NCBI GenBank assembly: GCA_040387195.1
Contig: JAZKEF010000012.1
Coordinates: 1 to 64,000, forward strand
DNA from: UKL13-3 sp040387195
GTDB lineage: Bacteria; Bacteroidota; Bacteroidia; UKL13-3
Reading direction: 5' to 3'
DNA length: 64,000 nucleotides
Shown: one piece after another, positions 6,619 through 15,383 of the stretch
How positions within the stretch are numbered: position 1 is the first letter of the stretch
How the letters are laid out: each line of letters starts with the position of its first letter
The notes under the pieces: generated by a model
The model's database searches: none
What the model saw: only the letters and a program-made list of their open reading frames with translations
Told to the model about the DNA's origin: nothing
Made by a program: the position numbers and the translations under genes

Positions 6619-7992
6619 ATGAAAGGAATAGTAGCTGACGTTGCACCTGAAACCGCCACGCGAAACTTGTATATAGAAACTTATGGTTGTGCCATGAACC
6701 TTGCCGATAGCGAGGTAATGGCCAGCATCATGCAGGCCGAGGGGTTCAAAACCACCGATGATCCGTTAAAAGCGGATGTTGTATTTTTGAACACCTGTGC
6801 CATTCGCGACAATGCCGAAGCCAAAATTTGGGGGCGCCTGAAGGAAATGAAAGGCAACAAGCGTAAAAACCCGGGAATGATTATCGGGTTGATGGGTTGT
6901 ATGGCCGAACGGTTGAAAAGTAAACTACTGGAACAGGATCAGTTGGTCGATATCGTTGTGGGCCCGGATGCATATCGCGATATTCCCAAATTGATTCAGC
7001 AGGTAGAAGAAGGTCAACGTGCAGTAAATGTATTGTTGAGCCGCGAAGAAACCTACGCAGAAATTACACCCGTGCGTTTGGGAAGTAATGGCGTGAATGC
7101 TTTTATCAGCATTATGCGTGGTTGTGATAATATGTGTTCGTTTTGTGTGGTGCCTTTTACCCGCGGACGGGAACGCAGTAGAGAACCGGAAAGCATTGTT
7201 CGTGAAGCCACCGAATTGTTTGAACAGGGTTATAAGGAAGTTACATTACTTGGTCAAAATGTAGATTCGTATAAGTGGCAGAATGAAGCCGGTGAAACAC
7301 TTTGCAACTTTTCTCAATTGCTGGAAAAAGTGGCTCTGATTTCTCCGGAACTGCGTGTGCGCTTCTCTTCCTCTCATCCAAAAGATATAACAGATGAAGT
7401 ACTCTTTACTATTAAGAAGTATGATAATATCTGCAACTACATTCACTACCCGGTTCAAAGCGGAAACTCGCGAGTGCTCAAAATGATGAACCGCACATAC
7501 AACAGAGAATGGCTGGTAAAACGATTGGCCCGTATTCGCGAAGTCCTGCCTGATGTGGGCATCAGTACAGATGCCATTGTAGGCTTTTGCAGCGAAACGG
7601 AAGAGGAATTTCAGGACACGCTAAGCTTGTTCCGCGATTCTCAATTTGAATTTGCTTTTATGTATGCATATAGTGAACGTCCCGGAACATTGGCCGAACG
7701 CAAATATGAGGATGATGTAACAGCTGAAATAAAAAGCCGGAGACTTGCAGAACTGGTGGCCTTCCAAAACAGCATCAGCTTAAACAAGAAGCAGGATTAT
7801 ATCGGTAAAACATACAGGGTATTGATTGAAGGCTTCTCTAAAAAGTCGAACGATGATTTGAAAGGACGCAATGACCAAAACCAGCTGGTAGTATTTCCTG
7901 CAGGTGAAGGATATGCAAAAGGAGATTATGTAAATGTGCTAATTGAACGCTGCACCATGACGAGTTTGTTTGGGAAAGTAGTGACCGGTTGA
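6619..7992 (+). CDS. miaB: tRNA-2-methylthio-N6-dimethylallyladenosine synthase MiaB
   Basis: A 457-residue radical-SAM methylthiotransferase that adds the ms2 group to i6A37 of tRNAs reading U-starting codons. The N-terminal cluster domain carries C24 (TYGCAMN), C60 (NTCAIRD) and C94 (MGCMAE). The radical SAM motif is C169-x3-C173-x2-C176 (RGCDNMCSFCVVPF), and a C-terminal TRAM domain ends the protein (YRVLIEGFSKK...GDYVNVLIE). Length and motifs are those of full-length MiaB. It is followed, after 138 bp, by the sigma-54 activator on the same strand, an arrangement I know from other Bacteroidota. Confidence 0.96.
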   Translation: MKGIVADVAPETATRNLYIETYGCAMNLADSEVMASIMQAEGFKTTDDPLKADVVFLNTCAIRDNAEAKIWGRLKEMKGNKRKNPGMIIGLMGCMAERLKSKLLEQDQLVDIVVGPDAYRDIPKLIQQVEEGQRAVNVLLSREETYAEITPVRLGSNGVNAFISIMRGCDNMCSFCVVPFTRGRERSREPESIVREATELFEQGYKEVTLLGQNVDSYKWQNEAGETLCNFSQLLEKVALISPELRVRFSSSHPKDITDEVLFTIKKYDNICNYIHYPVQSGNSRVLKMMNRTYNREWLVKRLARIREVLPDVGISTDAIVGFCSETEEEFQDTLSLFRDSQFEFAFMYAYSERPGTLAERKYEDDVTAEIKSRRLAELVAFQNSISLNKKQDYIGKTYRVLIEGFSKKSNDDLKGRNDQNQLVVFPAGEGYAKGDYVNVLIERCTMTSLFGKVVTG

Positions 7993-8130
7993 TGATGTTG
8001 ATAGAGTAATTGGTTAATAGCAGTCAGTTCGAGTAGCCAGCGTGGGGTTTGCATTGCGCATATCGAGAACAGTTGATAAAATAATGAGTTGATTGGTTGA
8101 TAAAGCCAATTACATTTAAAAATAGAGTTC

Positions 8131-9372
8131 ATGAACATACAAGACATTAAACAACGATTTGAAATTATAGGTAACTCTCCCCTGCTGAATATTGCTTTGG
8201 AGACTGCTGTTAAGGTTGCGCCTACCGATATTACCGTTTTAATTAATGGAGAAAGTGGTGTAGGTAAGGAAGCTTTTTCCAAAATCATTCACTCGCTGAG
8301 CAACCGCAAACACGGACCCTTTATTGCTGTAAACTGTGGTGCGATTCCTGAAGGAACCATCGACTCCGAATTATTCGGACACGAGAAGGGGTCTTTTACC
8401 GGAGCACACGACACCCGTAAAGGTTATTTTGAAACCGTAAGTGGTGGAACGATCTTTTTGGATGAGGTGGGAGAACTTCCGCTTGAAACACAAGCCCGAT
8501 TATTGCGTGTGCTCGAAAGTGGAGAATTCATTAAAGTAGGTTCTTCCAAAACACAAAAAACAGATGTACGTGTGGTGGCTGCTACCAACAAGGATCTATT
8601 GATATTAAGTGATAATGGTAAATTCAGGGAGGATCTATATTACCGTTTGAGCACAGTACCTATAAAGGTTCCACCATTACGTGAACGCAAGGAAGACATC
8701 CATTTATTGTTCCGGAAATTTGCTGCAGATTTCTCCGAAAAATACAAATCGAAACCTATTGTACTGGATACAGAAGCACAACAGTTGCTCATCAACAACC
8801 GTTTTCCGGGAAATATCCGTCAGTTAAAAAACATTGCAGAACAACTTTCGGTACTGGATGATGATAAGAACATTACAGCCGAAGAATTATCGCGTGTATT
8901 ACCTGCCGACCGCTCCACTGTACCGATGTTGTTTGGGGGAACAACTGCGGAGAATGCGTTGAACGAACGTGACATTTTTTATAAAGTACTCTTTGACCTG
9001 CGCAAAGACATGAACGATCTGAAAGGAATTGTATTCGGTATGCTGCAAAACGGACCAGTTCCGGATAATACTCCCAAACCGGAAAATTTTGCTCCCAACT
9101 ACCACGATACCTTTGCACCAGCACAGCAGCATAACCAAGGATTTGCACAACCTGCACCAGTGTACAGCCAACAGGTATCCAACAATCCTAACGTAATTGA
9201 GATTCCGGACGCTCAGCCTGTTATTGAATCGCTTTCACTCGAAGACAAAGAAATTGAACTCATCAAAAAAGCACTTGATAAGTACAATGGTAAGCGAAAG
9301 AAAGCCGCCAACGAGTTAGGCATTTCTGAGCGGACCCTATACCGCAAAATCAAACAATACGATTTAGAATAA
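8131..9372 (+). CDS. Sigma-54-dependent transcriptional activator (NtrC family, no receiver domain)
   Basis: A 413-residue bacterial enhancer-binding protein. An AAA+ domain occupies about 10-240: Walker A GESGVGKE (40-47), the sigma-54-contacting loop GSFTGA (87-92, a GAFTGA variant with Ser) and Walker B GGTIFLDE (105-112). A Gln/Pro/Asn-rich linker (about 290-375) follows, then a Fis-type helix-turn-helix at the C-terminus (KKAANELGISERTLYRKIKQY). There is no N-terminal receiver, PAS or GAF domain, so activity must be controlled by expression, oligomerisation or a separate partner. No sensor kinase is adjacent. Targets cannot be named. Confidence 0.9.
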   Translation: MNIQDIKQRFEIIGNSPLLNIALETAVKVAPTDITVLINGESGVGKEAFSKIIHSLSNRKHGPFIAVNCGAIPEGTIDSELFGHEKGSFTGAHDTRKGYFETVSGGTIFLDEVGELPLETQARLLRVLESGEFIKVGSSKTQKTDVRVVAATNKDLLILSDNGKFREDLYYRLSTVPIKVPPLRERKEDIHLLFRKFAADFSEKYKSKPIVLDTEAQQLLINNRFPGNIRQLKNIAEQLSVLDDDKNITAEELSRVLPADRSTVPMLFGGTTAENALNERDIFYKVLFDLRKDMNDLKGIVFGMLQNGPVPDNTPKPENFAPNYHDTFAPAQQHNQGFAQPAPVYSQQVSNNPNVIEIPDAQPVIESLSLEDKEIELIKKALDKYNGKRKKAANELGISERTLYRKIKQYDLE

Positions 9373-9429
9373 TCTTTTTTGTTTGTCTAAATGTTGTTAT
9401 TTCGCAGAAACCAATTTAAACGCCTGTAC

Positions 9430-9795
9430 ATGAAACACCTACTCATTCTTGTTGCCGTTTTATGCTTCGCCAACATATCGTCAGCTCAGGTAATTGACGA
9501 AAATGCCGGTAAGACATATTACTACTATGATGAAGAAACGCATAAAAAAGTGAAAGAGATTTTTCACCACAAGCAAGTGGTTAAGATTATGCCGGATCCT
9601 AAGAATTATGGTAGTTACATCGATACCTTCATGTATGTAAAAAATGGCCCATATACCAGTTATGATGAAAAAGGGAATTTGCTTTGTACCGGTTATTTTG
9701 TTCAGGAAAAAAAAGACAGTATCTGGAAATATTACAATCCCAAAGGTGAGGTTATTAAAACCGAACGATATAAAGCTGGTGTATTGGTAAAATAA
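9430..9795 (+). CDS. Small secreted YwqK/MORN-like protein
   Basis: A 121-residue protein from ATG 9430; an upstream frame extension is not needed because this ATG begins a clean signal peptide (MKHLLILVAVLCFANISSAQ). The mature part contains two MORN/YwqK-type units, NGPYTSYDEKGNLLCTGYF and DSIWKYYNPKGEVIKTERYKAG. These repeats are widespread in Bacteroidota; the database label 'antitoxin' for YwqK is not evidence of such a role. Its stop overlaps the next ATG (TAATG), so the two genes are translationally coupled. Confidence 0.72.
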   Translation: MKHLLILVAVLCFANISSAQVIDENAGKTYYYYDEETHKKVKEIFHHKQVVKIMPDPKNYGSYIDTFMYVKNGPYTSYDEKGNLLCTGYFVQEKKDSIWKYYNPKGEVIKTERYKAGVLVK

Positions 9796-10217
9796 TGAAC
9801 CGTATTCTTTTTATATTATTCTTTGTCTTTACCTCTGGTGCGTTTGGCCAACAACTTGTAGACAAACAGATTGAGGTAGGAATGTTGGTAAAATTAACCG
9901 CCTGCAAAAGTGGAAGCAAAGCGTTCACAAGCATGGATATGTACCGCAAAACACGGATACCGGAAGGGAAGATTATCATTGATACCCTTACCGGAGATGG
10001 TGTATTTGAAAACTTTTTTGCTCCGGGTGATTTTGATGCCCGCAGACTCCCCTGCGATTACGCCAACAAAAAGTATAAAGTTGCTGCTTTACGTGAATTT
10101 GATGATGACAAAACAAAATCCGTGAAGCGGGTGATGATTTTGTATACCAGCGATCCCTATACCATGATTTGGGTTGAATTTGACAAGGCGGTAGAGTTGA
10201 AAGAAATCGTATTCTAA
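9795..10217 (+). CDS. Secreted protein of unknown function
   Basis: A 140-residue protein with a signal peptide (MNRILFILFFVFTSGAFGQQ) and no family I recognise. The mature part is predicted to be beta-rich, with strands such as VGMLVKL, KIIIDTL and VKRVMILYTS, and there are two cysteines (TACKSG and LPCDYAN) that could form a disulphide. It overlaps the preceding gene by one base (TAATG) and is likely made together with it. A periplasmic or surface location is inferred from the signal peptide. Confidence 0.65.
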   Translation: MNRILFILFFVFTSGAFGQQLVDKQIEVGMLVKLTACKSGSKAFTSMDMYRKTRIPEGKIIIDTLTGDGVFENFFAPGDFDARRLPCDYANKKYKVAALREFDDDKTKSVKRVMILYTSDPYTMIWVEFDKAVELKEIVF

Positions 10218-10345
10218 ATTATTCTTTCCCCTTGCTGTTCCTCTTGCATAATCTGCAGTCATTCGAATCCGCATGCTCTTCTATTTATTACTTTTCTTTC
10301 CCCATATAATTTCGCATTTTTGGCATTACGCAATCCGCATTTCTT

Positions 10346-12031
10346 ATGACCAACTCCGATATAGCCGACATCATCAAACTATTTGCCAACCTCACCGAGT
10401 TGCATGGTGGCAATGAATTTAAAATTAAATCATACAGTGCTGCTTCGTTTAAGATAGATAAGCTGCTTACTCCATTAGAGGGCAAGAGCATTGAAGAGTT
10501 AGAGAAGATTGATGGTGTAGGAAAAAGTCTGGCAGGAAAGATATTTGAACTCAACCATTCAGAAACGTTTACCGAACTCCAGCAGTTGATTGAAGCCACA
10601 CCGGCAGGGGTTATCGACATGATGCGTATCAAAGGTATTGGTCCAAAAAAGATAGCCATGATCTGGAAAGAAATGGCCATTGAAAGCATTGGAGAACTGC
10701 TATACGCATGCCGTGAAAACCGCCTGGCACAGGCTAAAGGTTTTGGCCTTAAAACACAGGAGAATGTGATTCAGCAAATCGAATTCATTTTTGCCAGTGC
10801 TCACAAGTTTCACTATGCCAAGGTCGAAAAAACTGCACAAGACCTTGTAAAACACCTAGCGAAATATGACGAAACTGATGAGGTGAGTTTAACGGGAGCT
10901 ATCAGGCGAAAGTGTGACACTATTGATGCACTGGAAGTTTGCATCGCCATCAATGGAGATGAGAACAATCTCGCTCAATACATAGCCGAATCACTGAATA
11001 TTTCCGAAATAGAGGTAAACACATCATCAATCTGTTTTTCCATCAACGGAACCCTTCCTGTTATCATCTATTTTTGCGAACAGGATGACTATACCGAAAC
11101 CTTATTTGAAACCACAGCTGCTGCTAAACACCTTGAATTGCTTCAAACCGTTAGTGCCGGTGCTCATTTTAAAAATGCATCAAGCGAAACTGAAATATAC
11201 ACACGCATCAACCTGCCTTATATAGAACCTGAAATGCGTGAAGGTGTTGCCGAAATAAAATGGGCACAAAACCCTCAGCGACCGGCACTGATAGAACTTA
11301 CCGACCTCAAAGGAATTTTGCACAACCATAGTACCTATTCGGATGGACAAAATACACTGGAAGAAATGGCTATTTACTGCAAGGAATTGGGATACCAGTA
11401 CCTCGGTATTTGCGACCACTCCAAAGCTGCTTTTTACGCCAAGGGCATGAAGGAAGAAACTATTCTATTGCAACATGCCGAAGTAGATAAACTCAACCAA
11501 AAACTGGGAAGCGATGGCTCGTTTAAGGTATTCAAAGGAATTGAAAGTGATATCTTAAATGATGGTTCGCTCGATTACAGCAATGATGTACTGGCTTCAT
11601 TTGATTTTATTGTAGCCTCCATACACAGTAACCTTAAAATGAGCGAAGAAAAAGCCATGAACCGCTTGTTGCGTGCCATTGAAAATCCCTATACAACCAT
11701 ACTCGGACATCCTACAGGGCGGTTATTGCTGATGCGGGAAGGATATCCTGTAGACCATCAAAAAATGATTGACGCCTGTGCCGCAAACAATGTGATTATT
11801 GAGATTAATGCTCATCCGTATCGGTTGGATCTGGACTGGAGATGGGTTGATTATGCGTTGAATAAAGGAGTAAAACTATCTGTTAACCCGGATGCTCACG
11901 AACGGGAAGGATACCATGATATGTACTACGGTGTGTGTGCCGCGCGCAAAGGCGGATTACATAAAGAAATGTGTTTGAATGCACTTTCACTTCCTGAAAT
12001 AACAACGTACTTTCAGGCAAAAAAACCGTAA
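10346..12031 (+). CDS. PolX-family protein: HhH, degenerate DNA polymerase core, intact PHP nuclease
   Basis: A 561-residue protein close to the usual bacterial PolX length. The 8-kDa/HhH region holds IDGVGKSLAGK (55-65) and IKGIGPKKIA (95-104). The polymerase palm motif is GAIRRKCDTIDALEV (184-198). Compared with the usual GS-x-RR...GDLD, the two catalytic aspartates align with A195 and E197, and the GS serine is A185. The PHP domain from about 322 is intact: HNH at 326-328 in the HxHxxxSDG motif, then ICDHS, KGIESDI, SIHSN, GHPTGR and a PDAH motif. Expected activity is therefore Mn-dependent 3'-5' exonuclease or AP-site repair without polymerisation, as described for non-canonical PolX proteins. 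Confidence 0.88.
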   Translation: MTNSDIADIIKLFANLTELHGGNEFKIKSYSAASFKIDKLLTPLEGKSIEELEKIDGVGKSLAGKIFELNHSETFTELQQLIEATPAGVIDMMRIKGIGPKKIAMIWKEMAIESIGELLYACRENRLAQAKGFGLKTQENVIQQIEFIFASAHKFHYAKVEKTAQDLVKHLAKYDETDEVSLTGAIRRKCDTIDALEVCIAINGDENNLAQYIAESLNISEIEVNTSSICFSINGTLPVIIYFCEQDDYTETLFETTAAAKHLELLQTVSAGAHFKNASSETEIYTRINLPYIEPEMREGVAEIKWAQNPQRPALIELTDLKGILHNHSTYSDGQNTLEEMAIYCKELGYQYLGICDHSKAAFYAKGMKEETILLQHAEVDKLNQKLGSDGSFKVFKGIESDILNDGSLDYSNDVLASFDFIVASIHSNLKMSEEKAMNRLLRAIENPYTTILGHPTGRLLLMREGYPVDHQKMIDACAANNVIIEINAHPYRLDLDWRWVDYALNKGVKLSVNPDAHEREGYHDMYYGVCAARKGGLHKEMCLNALSLPEITTYFQAKKP

Positions 12032-12057
12032 TTCGTACACACCAATTCAACCTGCTT

Positions 12058-13068
12058 TTGCAAAAAATTCTCATTATAAGATTCAGCTCCATTGGAGATA
12101 TTGTGCTCACCACACCGGTTATCCGCTGCATCAAACAACAGTTGCCCGATGCAGAAGTACATTATCTTACCAAACCTCAATACAAGGGTATCCTGGAGCA
12201 CAATCCATATATTGACGTGTTGCATCTATTAGATAAACCCTTGTGGCAAAAAGCGCTTGAACTCAAACACATGGGCTTTAACTTTATTATCGATCTGCAC
12301 CATAACCTAAGAACGCGCATCATTAAAGCATTGATGGATGTGCCGGCATACAGTTTTAACAAACTGAATTTCGAAAAATCGCTATTGGTTAATTTTAAGA
12401 TAGCTAGGCTGCCCTCCATTCATATTGTAGACCGTTACTTGGATACAGCAACTGTTTTAGGTATTCAAAATGATGGTAAAGGTTTGGATTATTTTTTACC
12501 TCCAGCTTTTACATTCAATCCGCTAATCCAATTACCAGAGTCATTTGTATCCTTTGCGATCGGAGCGCAGCACGCCACCAAACGAATGCCTAATGAAAAA
12601 ATAGGTGAGGTTTGTAAACATTACGGTGAAACGATTGTGCTGTTGGGAGGCAAAGAAGATGCTGAAAACGCAGAGTGGGTTAAACAGCAAAGTGGTCCTC
12701 ATGTAATTAATTTGTGTGGTAAACTAAGCCTGCACGAATCCGCTTATGTCATCAGTAAAAGTGTTAAAGTAATCACACACGATACTGGATTGATGCATAT
12801 TGCTGCTGCCTTTCAAAAGGAAGTCATTTCCATCTGGGGCAACACAGTCCCCGAATTCGGAATGACGCCCTACTATGGCAATAACGAATATTTAAATTCG
12901 AAATCCGAAATAATATCTAAAGATCAAATTCGAAACTCGAAATTCGAAATCCTAAATTTGTCGTGTCGTCCCTGCAGTAAAATAGGGTTTAATAAATGTC
13001 CCAAAGGCCATTTTAAATGCATGAATCTGCAGGACACCGAGGCTATTGCACAGGCTGCTAAATCATAA
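12058..13068 (+). CDS. Glycosyltransferase family 9 (heptosyltransferase-like)
   Basis: A 336-residue GT9 enzyme starting with TTG at 12058, 26 bp after the PolX stop. The N-terminal ILIIRFSSIGDIVLTTPVIR is the diagnostic GT9 start. The donor-binding half contains IAQHATKRMP-like and VITHDTGLMHIAAAF motifs, and the C-terminus ends in the CP-x-GH-x-KCM cysteine cluster typical of Bacteroidota members. These enzymes transfer heptose-like sugars to the lipopolysaccharide core. Residues about 278-302 are encoded by an intergenic-type repeat (12892-12960) inserted in frame between the two conserved blocks, an oddity. No other lipopolysaccharide genes are adjacent. Confidence 0.87.
   Translation: MQKILIIRFSSIGDIVLTTPVIRCIKQQLPDAEVHYLTKPQYKGILEHNPYIDVLHLLDKPLWQKALELKHMGFNFIIDLHHNLRTRIIKALMDVPAYSFNKLNFEKSLLVNFKIARLPSIHIVDRYLDTATVLGIQNDGKGLDYFLPPAFTFNPLIQLPESFVSFAIGAQHATKRMPNEKIGEVCKHYGETIVLLGGKEDAENAEWVKQQSGPHVINLCGKLSLHESAYVISKSVKVITHDTGLMHIAAAFQKEVISIWGNTVPEFGMTPYYGNNEYLNSKSEIISKDQIRNSKFEILNLSCRPCSKIGFNKCPKGHFKCMNLQDTEAIAQAAKS
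12892..12960. repeat. AATTCGAAAT-type repeat inside the GT9 gene
   Basis: AAATTCGAAATCCGAAAT (from 12894) and AAATTCGAAACTCGAAATTC (from 12926) are near-copies within 65 bp. The same word family occurs between genes at 6527-6557, 10300-10345, 5505-5550 and 55487-55590. Here it is in frame with the coding sequence. Confidence 0.55.
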
Positions 13069-13208
13069 CCGTTCACGGTTGGTTGCGACTCCGCCCAACG
13101 AGCTTCTTATCTGACAATGTTCAACACTTATAGCTGAAAATGCTGAACTCTGTCATATTTACTTCCATTTATTTCAGCCTACTTTGTAATCTCAAACCCA
13201 TATAACCG

Positions 13209-13595
13209 ATGCGCGATATTGAAAACGTTGATGATATTAAGCTGCTTGTAGATACCTTTTACCAGCGTATCCAACAACACCCTCTGCTTGGACCTGTATT
13301 TTCAACCCGAATTGAGGCAGGTAACTGGGAACCGCACCTCGAAAAAATGTATCGTTTTTGGGGGACGCTTTTACTGTATACGCAAACCTATAGCGGCAGT
13401 CCGTTTGATAAACATATCGGACTGGGAATAGGTGCGAATCATTTTAAGCAATGGCTGGAATTATTTGATGCAACTATTGATGAGCTTTTTGTGGGAGCTA
13501 CAGCAAACACTGCCAAGGAGCGTGCTCATAATATCGCATTAACCTTTGAGTACAAGCTGGAATCGATTCCTCATATTCCAATCGTTAAGGCTTGA
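13209..13595 (+). CDS. Group III truncated haemoglobin
   Basis: A 128-residue haem protein with the trHbIII pattern: FYQRIQQHPLLGPVF, W-x2-HL-x2-MYRFWG, SGSPFDKHIGL, HFKQWLELF and AxxAKERAHNIA. H78 in NHFKQW is the likely proximal haem ligand and W82 the conserved Trp at G8. Group III members bind O2 or NO tightly and are linked to nitric oxide or oxygen management. A possible -7 element (TACTTTG) lies about 30 bp upstream. Its stop codon overlaps by 11 bp the stop of the convergent winged-helix gene. Confidence 0.9.
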   Translation: MRDIENVDDIKLLVDTFYQRIQQHPLLGPVFSTRIEAGNWEPHLEKMYRFWGTLLLYTQTYSGSPFDKHIGLGIGANHFKQWLELFDATIDELFVGATANTAKERAHNIALTFEYKLESIPHIPIVKA

Positions 13596-13869
13596 GATAG
13601 CTCTTGAGATTATCGACATACGACTCGAAAGCCTTCATTCCTTTTTTTGTTTTTTTACAGATGGTAAGCGGATAATTATCCCGGAAGGATTTAGTAACGG
13701 TAATATATTCGGCCTGCTTGAGTTTATCAATCTGAACACTGAGGTTACCTGAAGAAGCTCCGGTTTTCTCCTTCAGGTAAGTGAACTCTGCCTCCTCCAC
13801 GCTCATTAAAAGCGACATGATGGCGAGCCTCAGTTGTGAATGTAATAAAGGATCAAGCTCCTTGAACAT
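13585..13869 (-). CDS. Winged-helix transcriptional regulator (MarR/ArsR-like)
   Basis: A 94-residue protein consisting of one winged helix: LHSQLRLAIMSLLMSVEEAEFTYLKEKTGASSGNLSVQIDKLKQAEYITV contains the recognition helix, followed by a wing (FRDNYPLTICKKTKKG). This is the type annotated as 'winged helix DNA-binding domain', often acting as a dimer on palindromic sites. It overlaps the upstream membrane protein by 17 bp, so the two are translationally coupled. The palindrome at 15384-15402, upstream of the operon's first gene, is a candidate target. Confidence 0.85.
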   Translation of the reverse strand: MFKELDPLLHSQLRLAIMSLLMSVEEAEFTYLKEKTGASSGNLSVQIDKLKQAEYITVTKSFRDNYPLTICKKTKKGMKAFESYVDNLKSYLKP

Positions 13870-14446
13870 CTTTTTCGAATCTTCTTTTTAATAAATATCC
13901 CGGAATAATATACCCTCCAAGAACTGCAACGGCAATCAATATCAAGTGTATGGGTGTGCTTGGATAAATATACCCAACTGCTGCCAATACCCAGTTAAGT
14001 ATTCCTCCCCACATCAGTGGTTTAAACTTTAACATCCCACCCGATGCATACAACCAAATGGAATACACGATCATAATCGTTGGGTAAAATGCTTTCCATT
14101 GGTTGCCCAGGGGCATAGTAAAACATACAATGAACAAGGAGATAGCGAAAGCCCGAACCATGTATTTCATCATATCATCCACGTATGTTTTTACCTGAAC
14201 ACGTTTCTTTTTGTCACGTATAGATGCAATAACCGTAATCACGCCACCCAATGGCATCATGATCATCCAGGGAATGCTATGGTATGTATAATCTGTATAC
14301 ATCAGCAAATAATAGTTGATAGCAGCGGCTATAAAAACCAACCATCCCCAGAACAGGAAATAGAATCCATTGTCCTTGATTTCGGTCTTGGCTTTGTTGA
14401 TCATTTCTTCAATAACCAACAACGCTTGTTTTTCGTTCATCTCCAT
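13853..14446 (-). CDS. Multi-pass membrane protein paired with a winged-helix regulator
   Basis: A 197-residue protein of unknown function. A short amphipathic N-terminus (EKQALLVIEEMINKAKTEIKDNG) precedes about six membrane segments, near 28-47, 58-74, 96-112, 123-137, 145-160 and 165-182. The N-terminal helix-then-membrane layout and the partnered wHTH gene are a recurring Bacteroidota pair. ATG 14446 is 12 bp after the upstream stop; an alternative ATG lies two codons in. The function of the pair is not known; a membrane signal passed to the regulator is conceivable. Confidence 0.75.
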   Translation of the reverse strand: MEMNEKQALLVIEEMINKAKTEIKDNGFYFLFWGWLVFIAAAINYYLLMYTDYTYHSIPWMIMMPLGGVITVIASIRDKKKRVQVKTYVDDMMKYMVRAFAISLFIVCFTMPLGNQWKAFYPTIMIVYSIWLYASGGMLKFKPLMWGGILNWVLAAVGYIYPSTPIHLILIAVAVLGGYIIPGYLLKRRFEKDVQGA

Positions 14447-14458
14447 AATGGTAATGCG

Positions 14459-15349
14459 TTAATGCTGAACTTTGATTTTGCGCGTTACAATCATTCCTTC
14501 GTCTGACTGCAATACCATCATGTATATGCCATCAGCTAAGGCTGAAACATTAATCGATGCCTGTTTTGCATTTATGTCTTGCTCATGTGAAATGGTTCCT
14601 GTAACCGAATATATCTTGATTGTTCCGCTAATCATTTCATCACTGTGAATGGCGAATTCGGTGTTTGCAGGATTTGGATACACCTGAAGGGAACTAATTG
14701 TGATATCATTTAATCCGGTTGAATAGGTAAGGCGTAAATCATCTAGTATCAGCATGCTTTCCACTGTTGGATTAAACCCGTCTTTACTTGATGAAGCGAT
14801 GATAAACATGGAATCCGGTTGGAGTGGAGAAGAATAAACAAACGGGCAGGTAGCCAATGTGTATACTCCTACCGAATCATCAAATTCAAATCCGGCTTCT
14901 GCAACGGTATCCGTTTTTTGAAGCGCTACATTCCAGCGGGTAAGGAACATTGCTACTACACAAATATCACCCGGCTGTGGAAAGGATTTGAAATATACTT
15001 CCAGTGATTGAGGTTTGGAGCTAAACGGAACTTTCATCTTCGAGAAATCGGGTTGTAATCCGGCATTAAGAATTGGCCCGGTACACAAAACGCCCGAAAG
15101 ATCAGAGCTTGGTCCGGCCAGTGATTCAAGCTTAACAGCATAACTACCGCTATGAGCATCGGTTGTAAGTGTTGTAGTCGGATCATATCCAAATTGTGTA
15201 AGTGCATTCAGCGTGAACCAACTTGACGGTTGTGAGTAGCCACCAATCGTGTCCCATGATTCAAATCCGGCATTGGTAATTTGTTGTTGTGCTCCTGCAT
15301 ACCCTGTAAGCAAAAGCATCCATACGAATGTTGTAATTGTTCTTTTCAT
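14459..15349 (-). CDS. Secreted PCMD-like protein with T9SS type A sorting domain
   Basis: A 296-residue protein with signal peptide (MKRTITTFVWMLLLTGYAGAQ). The mature N-terminal domain (ITNAGFESWDTIGGYSQPSSWFT...VKLES) resembles the PCMD, putative carbohydrate-metabolism domain. The C-terminal about 75 residues are a T9SS sorting domain (LQVYPNPANTEF ... INVSALADGIYMMVLQSDE...RKIKV). Export is therefore through the outer membrane by T9SS. It is first in an operon with the membrane protein and winged-helix regulator. Confidence 0.85.
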   Translation of the reverse strand: MKRTITTFVWMLLLTGYAGAQQQITNAGFESWDTIGGYSQPSSWFTLNALTQFGYDPTTTLTTDAHSGSYAVKLESLAGPSSDLSGVLCTGPILNAGLQPDFSKMKVPFSSKPQSLEVYFKSFPQPGDICVVAMFLTRWNVALQKTDTVAEAGFEFDDSVGVYTLATCPFVYSSPLQPDSMFIIASSSKDGFNPTVESMLILDDLRLTYSTGLNDITISSLQVYPNPANTEFAIHSDEMISGTIKIYSVTGTISHEQDINAKQASINVSALADGIYMMVLQSDEGMIVTRKIKVQH

Positions 15350-15383
15350 AGTGTTTTTATTTCGGCAACAAAGATTAGTAAAT

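Noticed and set aside
9430..9795. Toxin-antitoxin role for the YwqK-like protein
   Set aside because: The label comes from database naming of these repeats. The protein has a signal peptide and no toxin partner is visible.
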